Of a stretch of DNA of 64,000 nucleotides, positions 47,088 through 58,400 are shown piece by piece. Numbering within the stretch: the stretch's first letter is position 1; every line of letters starts with the position of its first letter. Both the position numbers and the translations under genes were made by a program. Below the pieces are notes generated by a model that was not told where the DNA came from, ran no database searches, and saw only the letters and a list, made by a program, of their open reading frames with translations. The stretch is taken from contig NC_088679.1 in assembly GCF_950023065.1 (NCBI RefSeq), forward strand, positions 9,982,001 through 10,046,000. The letters are read 5' to 3'. The DNA is from Planococcus citri. Its lineage: Eukaryota; Arthropoda; Insecta; Hemiptera; Pseudococcidae.

Positions 47088-48664
47088 GGAGGAGTATCAA
47101 TAAGGCCATTTTTTGGCACCAGACAGTTATCGACTGAACCACTCTTAAAATGTTGCAATAAATGCCCCAAATACGAATCAGTGATTAGTTAACTCAAAAA
47201 TGACATTTTTTGGGCTCCAGGGGTCCCCAAAGTTGCAAATAACAAAAAATTTTTGGAACCACTAAGTATTATTTTCAAAAACTTTTTTAGCGTAAAATAT
47301 CTGCTTGAACCCGTTAAACATTATACGATGCAATTTTTCCATTTTCAACCCTCGGGGGCAGAAATGGGGGGGGGTTTAATTTTTGGAAAATTTTGGAACC
47401 ACTATTTTGAACCTACCCCTTTGAACCCCGCTAAAAAGCTTTTTACAGTTTATTAGTATCTGAAAGACCTCCATCCCACCAAATTTTGAGCTCAATACAA
47501 TTTTTCGCTGGTACTCAAAAATCTAATTTTCCAATTTTTTGTAATCAGGATATTTTGGAAACCCCTGGAGAACTAGAAACCTGCGATTTGCGCCAAACGT
47601 AACGTTTTGAGGCATATATTCAATTATTTAGGTGAAAAAGTTTAATTAAGTTTCCTGCATATTCGTAATTTTGAACCCCTTTTTTCAGAGCCCCCACTTT
47701 GGGCACCCCTGAAAAAGGCGTTTATGCATATTTTTTCAAATATATTGAAGAATTTACATTTGAAACCCACTAGCAAGTCCTCGATGACTTTTCATTTGAT
47801 TTTTCCTGCAACTTTCATAATTGAAGTTTTTTGGGCCGAATTCTGAGATTTTACTCTTCGAAAAAACGTTGAAGACGCGTTTTCATGATTTCAACGAAGT
47901 AAAATCTCAGAATTTGGCCCAAAAAAGCTCAATTTTGAAAGTTACTGGTAAAATCGAATGAAAAATTGCCGAGCTGTTGCTAGTGTGTTTCAAATGTAAA
48001 TTCTTTAATTTATTTGAAAAAATGTGCATAAAGGCCTTTTTCAGGGGTGCCCAAAGTGGGTTGGTCTGAAAACAGGGTTCAAAATTACGAATATGCAGGG
48101 AACTTAATTAAACTTTTTCACCTAAATAATTGAATATATGCCTCAAAACATTACGTTTGGCGCAAATCGTAGGTTTCCAGTTTTCCCGGGGTTCCCAAAA
48201 TATCCAAATTACGAAAAATTGGAAAATTGGATTTTTGAGTACCGCCGCAAAACTTTATAGAGATCAAAATTTGGTAGGTTGGAGGTCTTTCAGGTTTACT
48301 AATAAACTGTAAAAAGCTTTTTAGCGGGGTTCAAAGGGGTAGGTTCGAAATGGTGGTTCCAAAATTTTCCAAAAATTAAAACTCCCCAATTTCTGCCCCC
48401 GAGGGTCGAAAATGGAAAAATTGCCTCGTATAATGTTTAACGGGTTCAAGCAGATATTTTACGATGAAAAAGTTTTTGAAAATAATACTCAGTGGTTCCA
48501 AAAATTTTTTGTTATTCGCAACTTTGGGGACCCCTGGAGCCCAAAAATTGTCATTTTGGGTTAACTGACCACGGATTCGTATTTGGGGCATTTATTGCAA
48601 TATTTTAAGAGTGGTTCAGTCGATAACTGTCTAATGTCAAAAAATGGTCTTATCGATACTCCTT
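47088..48664. mobile_element. Foldback element, 1.58 kb (GGAGTATCRATAAG termini)
   Basis: The two halves are inverted copies. GACAGTTATCGACTGAACCA at 47134 pairs with TGGTTCAGTCGATAACTGTC at 48613, and GGGCTCCAGGGGTCCCCAAA at 47211 with its inverse at 48524. Only a short loop remains around 47860-47890, where GAATTCTGAGATTTTACT meets AGTAAAATCTCAGAATTT. No transposase. A second copy lies in the FAS-like gene at 54970-58432, split by an insertion. Confidence 0.78.
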
Positions 48665-49481
48665 CTTTTCAACTGAAATTGCAGTTTTGCCACTTTTGAA
48701 GGGGTGGAGGGTGGCGAGGTGGTGACTTAAAAATTATTAGTCACGGGGATTTAGGAACCTAAATACCATCATCCATTGGTAAAATTCAAAATCCCAACCG
48801 TTCGTGATTGGAGACTCTTTTATGGCGTTTGGAGTCTAAACGAGAGTGGTTTTTTTTGTTGAAAAGTATTGTGTGATGCATTTCTAGCCATTACTTACCT
48901 AAGTACTTACCTGTTTAGGCTGTTTATTGCGATGTTTCTAGCCATTTCTGACAAATGCTTTGGTTCTGTAGCTGAGGAGCTGCTTTGTGATTATTTTGCT
49001 AAAAACCATACTCTTTGATAACTTCCTATAAACTTATCTGTATACTCATAGGCCGATTTGTTGATGTAATTAGCATGAAATTGAAGCACAAGGTAAATAG
49101 GTGAAGCTCAACGTGTAATCGTTTAATCTATTCGGGAAGAAAATGAAAAATTAACAGTACGTTAAACTATCAAAATTTGTAGTTATCACGTAAATCACAT
49201 CGATAGCATTCCGTTACCTATTATTATTCAATATTCATTTAAATCTTTTCCTACTCGAGCCTCGAGGAATCCGACTTTATTGATTGAAAATACTCACATG
49301 TATATTTTTTTCGATAGTTCGGTACAGATCATTCGGGCATTAGGTACCTACCTAATTTTTTTGATTGTGAAAACAGTCGATCCTCTTGATTTTAAATTTT
49401 AAAATAGAAACGTGTGCGGTGTAGTTGACGGTGTCGATATTTTAGACGTTTTTTTTTTTTTTTTTTTGAAGAAAAAAAAAT
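48665..49481. other. 5' flank of the FAS-like gene
   Basis: AT-rich DNA without a recognised exon. A T-run of about 17 bases lies at 49450-49467, just before the ATG. No TATA element was convincing. Confidence 0.35.
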
Positions 49482-52400
49482 ATGACACCCAGCATGGATG
49501 ATAAATTTGAAACGGTAATTTCTGGTGTTTCGGGTAGGTTTCCAGACTGCGAAAGTGTACCAGAATTCCAGACCAAACTGTATGCTGGAAAATCGTTTAT
49601 GTCAATACAGGGCAGCAGGTGGCCGGTAAATTACAGATATCAGTGTAAGTAAATTTGTTTATTCAAGCGTGAATACCATCGAACATAATACATTACAGTG
49701 TGGAATACTCATAATAATTAAATACGTGCGTCCCTGTTTGTTTGTTTCAGACACTGAAACAGTACTTCCGTCTGCAACTGGAAAGCTTAAAAATATCAAA
49801 GAAATCGATCCGGTGGTTTTCAAAGTGAATAATGCTGTAGCCGAGTGCACCGATGTGATAAATCGTAAAGTCTTGGAACCAAGTTTTGAAGCTATTATGG
49901 ATGCTGGTAAATCTTTTAATTTGAAAACAATACATACCTGAGTTGAAAGCTAAAATACAAATTTCAGCCATTCTGGTGGGGTCAGCTTGGTTTTCATGGG
50001 AGGGGGCTAAAATCGTCATGAGAGTCTATTTTACTCAAAAGGGACCTTTTAGAGACGATGGAACTCGAAATTTTGAAATTTCGAAAATTTTTCTTTGAAT
50101 TGTTTTTTTTTCAAATTTTTGAAAATTGAGAGGGCCCACCGCAACCCGAATTTTTTGAAAATGGAAAAAATAAAAAATAGAGAATTATTTTCTCACCAAA
50201 GGACACCACTTTGTGGGGTTGGAAGGAGGAAAGACCAAAAACAACCAATTTTAGGACATCTCACATAATATACGAATTTCAGCTATTCTGGGGGGGTCAG
50301 CTTGGTTTTCATGGGAGGGGACTAAAATCGCCATGAGAGGCTTTTTTACTCAAAAAGGACCTTGTAGAGATGATGGAACTCGAAATTTTGAAATTTCATA
50401 AATTTTTCTTTGAATTAGGTTTTTTTTAAATTTTTGAAAATTGAGGGGCCCACCGCAGCCAGCATTTTTCGAAAATGGAAAAAATAAAAAATAGGGAATT
50501 ATTTTCTCACCCGAGGTCGCCACTTTAGGGGGTGGGAGCGGAAAAAATCGCACATTTTTTTTGCCATGTAGTTAAGGACCACCCTAATGTTGAGCCATAC
50601 TTTGATTTGAAATTAAATGTACATGAACTAGGACATGACAATTGCAGAATTTTTCCAATTGGATCAATATTAAAGAAGATGGGCAGGAAGAAATTTGTGG
50701 GGGTCTTGGGATGCACAAAAGGGGAGAATTGTTCACGCTACGTTGAAATTGGCGTTTGAACTCGTATTAACACTCCATTCGATATTTTTACATGTTTTGG
50801 TGATTCGTCGTCGTCGTCGTAGTTGCGCTCCTTTACAGGAGATAGCGTATACTTCCATCTATATCAGCTGGTTTCTAGCGTATCTGATAGTTTCTTTCAG
50901 GGTCTTATAGGGAGAGTTGGCTGGTGAGTTTGTTGTTAGCATCTCCAATCGTTTCCTCCCTCTTGTAGTTCTTCCTTGAATTTTCCCCTGTACCGCTAGC
51001 ATGAAAATACCGTTTTCTCGTATTTTATGAGCTATATATTTTAGCTTTCTATTCTTTATATCTTCTACTACGACTTTCCTCTCCTCTCCTATTCTTGCTA
51101 ATACTTCCTGGTTGGTAATGAAGTCCTTCCATGAGATCCGTAGTAGCCTTCGATAGCACCACATCTCAAAAGCAGATATTTTCTTCTCGCATTCTGCACT
51201 CATGGTCCATGTTTCACAGGAATACTTCAGAACGGTCCATACCATTTTTGAATGATTAAAAATATTACGATCAACATTAACCATCAAGGTTATAGCGCTA
51301 TTCCAAACCACCTTGCGCCTTATGTTCGAACTTTCTCGAAGTGTCGTAGGTTCACCCCTCTTGGGGCTGGAAAATCGATCAATGGCTCATCTGATAGGAA
51401 ATTTGAGGTAGAACAAAATTTGTTTCAACCATTTTCGCGCTCGAGTCAATATTTTTTGAGATTTTGGTCAAAAACCAATTTTGGGGTTCTAAGATCCACA
51501 ATTTGGGGGAAGCTCATCCGGGACTGTAAGGGTCTCCTCAGATTCATTTTTAGGACATCGAAATGGGCCAGTAGACCAAAATCAGCTTGTCATCTCGATT
51601 TTCCGTATTCGATACTAGTCTTACTGGACTACACCGCGTAATCGATCCAAAATGTTTTTTCAAAAATTGTGGGGAGGGGGGAACAAAAAAAAGAGTAAGT
51701 GCGCAAAAGAGCACAAACGAAGCACAAACGATTGACACCACTTTCACGCCCCCCCCCCTATGCAAAGTGGTCGATTTTCATTTCCCCAGGTCCACAAAAT
51801 GTTTTTTTTTCAATTGAGGGGCAGGGGGAGCACAAAAAAAACTACTGGCTTTTATTACTTAATATGTAGGTACGTACATACATCAACTGGTATTAATTTC
51901 TGATTTATTTCTAAATATCCCAAGGTTTCAATCCATATGATTTGAACGGTAGACATATCGGAGTTTACATGGCATTTGATCACAGCGATTGTGATGCGAA
52001 TGCAGTTACAGTACATGGTGAAGGTCGTCTTTGGGTGCTTGGTTCCAGCAAAACAATGATGTCGAATAGAGTTTCGTTTGCGTTGAATTTGACAGGTGAA
52101 TTAAATACTCCTGTGTATCTTATAATATTAAACAAGTAGAAGCACTTTTTTAAAAGATCAAGACTGAATGATTGGATTCCAGAACAGTGGTCCATCACGT
52201 CACCCTAATGCATTATTTTCCTGTTATAGGGCCAAGTTTCACTTTCTGTAATGACCTTTTTGGTAACTTGACCGCCCTTCATGAAGCATATAAAAATGTC
52301 TCTGAAGGTCGCGTGGAGGCAGCTATTGTTGGAGTAGCTGCAGCAGTGCAAAATCCTATCTTCGGTGTGAATTTATCTAAAATGAATGTACTAAATGCGG

Positions 52401-55400
52401 ATGCTATGACTCGAGTATTCGATAAAAATGGTAAGCGCTTTGGAATATGGTAATTTATGATTACCTGTGTATGGTACCTAATTCTGTAGGTATGCGATGC
52501 GTATTTGATAGTATGCTCAACTTAATTGATTTTTTGTTATGAAGCCGATGGTTATGGCAGAAGTGATTCGTTAGTTGTTTTGTTCATACAAAGAGCCAAT
52601 GACGCTAAACGAATCTACGCCTCGATTGATTTCACGGGATCTACGTATTTTGGTTCAAACCCTAGTTCATTATTGAATTTCAATGAAGAGTTGTTGAAAA
52701 ATTCCATGAGTCAGTTATACGAAGAAAACGATTATGAACATATCAAAAATGTATCATTTGTAGAAATGAGCGCCTGTGGTCTCAAAGTAAGCAGTTACTT
52801 AATATATGTTATACGTAGGTACCTACCTAGGTCAGTTTATGATGTGAACAAAATTGTAATTTTGTGTTGATTTCTTATATGTGCAGAATTATGACAGAAT
52901 AGAATCAAATTTTATTGCTGATACTATATGCAAAAGCAGAAATTCTCCTCTATTAGTCGGCTCAGTCAAGAGCAACATGGGTCATTCTGACGGTGCAGCC
53001 CCATATGTTGGTTTGATCAAGGCTTTGTTCGCTCTAGAATCTGGCATCATAGTTCAAAATCAAAAACTTGAAGAAATAAACGATGGTATTAGGGCATTTA
53101 ATGAGAATAAACTCAAGGTAGTTGAATCGAAAAATATCATTTCTAAAATAGAGGAAATATTTTAGAATTACAGTGGTGTCAATTTTTTTTATCATCATTA
53201 TTCATTACTTACCTATATAATTATCCAACAGGTTGTTACGAGGCCCACCAAACTATCGAGCAATAAAGTGATGGTCAATTCAGTTGGAATTGGGGGTGCT
53301 CTCAGTCAAGTTATTTTGAGACAAAATCCAAAGTAATGTATACCTACAAATAGCCTACTTATTGGGAATAAGGGAATTTTTTCCATTTTGGTATTGTTTT
53401 TATATTCTTCTAAATACTTGCATTAGCCTACCTACTTAGTATTTTGTTTGTCATTTATCGAGTAATTTTCACGATTTGAGCTGTTTTTTCTTTTTTCCAT
53501 CAGGAAAAGTAAACCTACATCCGTTGCAGTAGATGCCCTACCGAGACTAGTACTAACTTGTGCACGGACCGAAGATGGTATTTTGAACAATTTGAAAAAA
53601 GTGAGCTATTTTTCAATACTTACCTACAAAATTCTTTTTGCCAACAATATTGTAAGTAGGTCAAGGTACCTACATATAATCTTACACTGATTTTGATTTC
53701 AGTTTGAAAATATGCCTTTCAATGCTGAATTTATTTCGTTGGTAAACGATGCATTTGGTACCGATATGCCATATCATGTATTCCGCGGTTACACGATTAT
53801 TTCTTCAGAAAGCTACCACGAAAGGAAAAGTTCGTTTGATGTATGTACGAGTAGTTTTGTCATTTTTACACTTGAATGTCAGACTTCAGGCTCAATATAT
53901 TTAGAAAATAGTTTGTTACGTAACATGATCACCACTGTTCACACAGACAAAAGAAAATAAAAATCGTCCTATTTGGTTTCTGTTCTCTGGAATGGGTTCG
54001 CAATGGAACACTATGGGTAAAGGGCTTCTAGATTTACCCATTATCGCAGAAGTAGTAGAAAAATGTCATCAAGTACTGCAATCTAAGGGAGTCGATATAT
54101 ATCAAATTTTGACCTCCGAAGATCCCACTGTGTTCGACAATATTATGCACTCTTTTGTTGGAATCATTACGATCCAAGTAAGAAAAACATTTTCAATAAT
54201 TATTGTGAGAAGAAAAAAATACGCTTAATACCTACTTATTAAATGAATATTGTTTGATTCTTCAGATAGCTCTAGTCGAAGTTCTAAAAGCATTGGGAAT
54301 CAAACCAGATGGTATTATTGGTCATTCTGTGGGCGAAAATGCATGCGCTTACGCAGACGGATGTCTGACTCTGGAGCAAGCTGTGCTGTCATCATATGCT
54401 CGAGGAATGGCGTCCTTAGAAACAGATACTGTTCGAGGAATGATGGCTGCAATAGGTGAATTCATGCAAAATATGCAGGGTGTCCGAGGAGTGGCAGTAC
54501 AAACTTCAGATTTAGATATAACCAGGGTATGAGTAAAAAAAAAAGTAAGGTGAACAAGTTGCCTATCTTGAAAATTGAAGGAGTTACAAATAATTTTTAA
54601 ATTCAAAAAGTCGCGATGAAAAAAATAAAAAATGCGGAAATTAATACTACAAGTCAGAAAAAAAAATAAATTTTGTCGTGATCTTTTTTTTTTCTTACTC
54701 TAAAGTTTAAGAAGTTTTTGGAATTTAATTTTTGATGTGCTGAAAACTTGATTAAATTGGCAACTTTTGAATTCCATATTTTGAAGATAGGCCACACTTT
54801 TACATAACCTCTTTTCTTAGTCGTGCCCGAATGTAGATATCTAAATCTGAAGTTTGTACCACCACTCCCCAGACACCCATTATACACAATGCATACTACT
54901 TAGTCTACTTACTACATGTAACTATACATCACCCTGCAAGCTACCTGTACCTAAGTACCTACGTTGCAAAGAAGGAGTACCTACCTATCGATAAAGCCAT
55001 TTCTTGGCACCACGCAGTTATCGACTGAACCACTCTTAAAATGTTGTAATAAATCCCCGAAATACGAATCCGTGGTTTGTTAACCCAAAATGACCATTTT
55101 TTGGGCTCCAGGGGTCCCCAAAGTGGTGAATAAAAAAAGAATTTTTGGAACCACTATGAGTATTATTTTCAAATATTTGTTTGAACCTGGTAAACATTTT
55201 ACGAGGCAAATTTTCTATTTTCGACCTTTCGGCGGTAGAAATTGGGGGGTTTTGATTTTTGGAAAATTTTGGAACAACCATTTTGAACCTACCCCTTCGA
55301 ACTCCGCTAAAAAGCTTTTTACAGTTTATTAGTATTCAAAAGACCTCCATCCTACCAAATTTTCAGCTCAATAAAATTTTGCCCGGGTACTCAAAAATCC

Positions 55401-58400
55401 AATTTTCCAAATTTTTTGTAATTTGGATATTTTGAGAACCCCTGGGTAACTGGAAACCTGCGATTTGCGCCAAACGTAATGTTTCGAGACATTTATTCAA
55501 TTATCTAGATGGAAAAGTTTAACTAAGCTCCCTGTATCAGAATTCGGCACGAAATGGCTCAAATATGAAAGTTACAGGAAAAATCAATTGAAAAATTATC
55601 AGGCACTTGCTAGTATCTTTCAAATAAGTAGCTATAAATTCTTCAATTGATTTGAAAAATATGCCTAAACGCCAATTTTTAGGGGTGCCCAAAGTGGGGG
55701 CTCTAAAAAGAGGGTTCAAAATTACGAATATACAGGGAGCTTAATTAAACTTTTCCACCTAGATAATTGAATAAATGACTCAAAACATTACGTTTGGCGC
55801 AAATCGCAGGTTTCCAGTTACCCAGGGGTTCTCAAAATATCCAAATTACAAAAAATTGGAGAATTATTGGATTTTTGAGTACCAGCGCAAAATTTTATTG
55901 AGCTGAAAATTTGGTAGGATGGAGGTCTTTTGAATACTAATAAACTGTAAAAAGCTTTTCAGCGGGGTTCAAAGGGGTAGGTTGATATAGTTTTAGCGTG
56001 AATTATCTAGATGGTGGGAATCGTTGTATTTAATTCCTACTGGAGCGGGATAGTAATTATTCCTTACGTGGGGAATAATTGCCATTTACCTGGATAGCTC
56101 GAGAGATGATATGGGTAGATAATCCTGCCTAAACCAATCACGTATGTACTCTAATAATAATAAAACACATTCGTGATGACTACTAAAATGTCTTTATTAC
56201 ATATTAGTTACATATAAGAAAGTACGTAGAAAGCAATTACAAACTACACATTTATGAACATAATGAAATGGTCAAGTGCGTTACCTGCCATTACAACCTA
56301 GATAAGGAAAGAATCCTAATTAATTACGTATTAAGTGAGTACCTAATACATAATTAATGAGAATGTCACCAATGACTGCGACAGGCCCGTAGCCAGAGCC
56401 AAGGCAGACAAGGCGGCGCCTTGTCTGACAAGTCCGCTTGCCTTGCCTAGTGAAAAACCGAAAGTTTTAAGGGGAAAAAATGAAAAATCAGAAAAAAGTG
56501 CAAATCAAAACTTACAATAAATTAAAAGATACTTTGTTCAAAACTCAGCACTCCTTGTGATTACGAGTACACTGATTGGGTAAGATTCTGAACATTTCTA
56601 CATTTTGTGTTCTTGGTTCTCCATTTCACACTTAAAATTTCAAGAAACAATTGATACAAATTTTTAAAAAATTGAGATCAGAAAAACTGAATTCTTTTAT
56701 TACAATTGATGTTCTATGTACTTTTCAATTTTAAGTCCCGCATTTTCAAAAATTGTTGCCTCCGTTTCACTCGGGCTAATTTGGTTCTTTTCTTCACACC
56801 TTATAAAGTTATAATTTAATTTCACGAAACCATTGAACAATTTTTTTTTTAAGCTGAGATTAGAAAACACTGAATGCTTACATTGAAATTGATGTTGTTT
56901 TACTTTGCGAACTACAAACTTTTCGAAGCTTTTGCCCTCGCTTCGCTCGGGCCAAGCTCGGGCCAATTTGATTCTCTTCTACAGACTCAAGTACAATTTT
57001 GAGAAATCAATGATTGAATTTGAAAAATATTCAAAAAACCGAAATCTTTTATTAAAATTGATCTTATTCTACTTTTCAAATCATCAATTTTTCAAAACTT
57101 TTGCCATTCAAAATGTTGTTTTAAGAATTTTCAAGAAAATGAAAATCAAACAGAACAATTCCACACAAATTTCATAATTCTACAGGTAGATTGAATTTAT
57201 ATTAATTGTGATAGTCGTTATTTTTGTAATTTTTTACCTTTTTTGTAATTTTGTATTACTGTAAACTTACCTTTCATTAAAAAATTTCCATCTCGCTTTT
57301 ACAAGATTTTAAGGGTTGATGGGGGGGGGGGGTATTTTTATGTGTCTTTAGGTAAACACCACAAAAAGGTCCGCCTTGTGTGAAATTTCACTACCCTTGT
57401 CACCCAGGTAATTCTGGCTACGGGCCTGGACTGCGATGAAGTTACAATCACTATGAGTTAATTTGGGTAGGTGTCACAAATAATGTAGGTATTCCTACTT
57501 CGACTAACTCAATTAACTAAAACTAATTATAATTAATTGAGGGAACCATCAGGCCCAAATAAGTATTTTTCAATACTTACCAAAGACACTGTACATATTA
57601 CCTATCCATTCGATGTACTCACTAATCCCTGGTACTTGATAGGTACGTACTACACGAGGTTCGATGTAATGCGAGAAATGCCTTTGATGCCCGGGGTGAT
57701 CAAATGTGCATCCAAAAGACCCATATTGATTACGTCGAATTAATCAATATGTTCAGAGAAACACTAATTACCACGCTAGAAGTGGGTTAAACACGATAAA
57801 TGGTACTTGGTATTAAGTACCAAGCACTTTCACATTTTCCGGTGCCGAAGCGAGAATACATATTTACAACGTTGACTTAGCTCCAGAGAGCTCGAGATTC
57901 CGGTGCTAAGTGAAGAGCCTTGCTCGTGATCTTGCAACAGTTGCTGCCGGATCCACGAGCCGAGAATCCCCCACGTTCCCCTTACTTCCAGTATAGGTAT
58001 AATTTTAGAGAGAGCAAGTAACGAAGTATCTCCCTATAAATAGATCGAGTAATATTGTGCAAAAAGGGAGTTATACTAATAATCGCTAAGGCGGTTACGG
58101 GCATCCTGCCTCTCACAAGGTTCAAAATGGTGGTTCCAAAATTTCCCAAAAATCAGAACCCCCCAATTTCTACCACCGAAGGTCGAAAATAGAAAAATTG
58201 CCTCATATAATGTTTACCAGGTTCAAACAAATATTTTACGGTAAAAACGTTTTTGAAAATAATACTCAGTGGTTCCAAAAATTCTTTTTTTATTCGTCAC
58301 TTTGGGAACCCCTGGAGCCCAAAAAATGGTCATTTCCACGGATTCGTATTTGGGGGATTTATTACAACATTTTAGGAACGGTTCAGTCGATAACTGCCTG

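Noticed and set aside
50859..51311. 150-codon host gene on the minus strand
   Set aside because: The motifs belong to the C-terminal region of RTE-type retrotransposon proteins, and the fragment lies in an intron.
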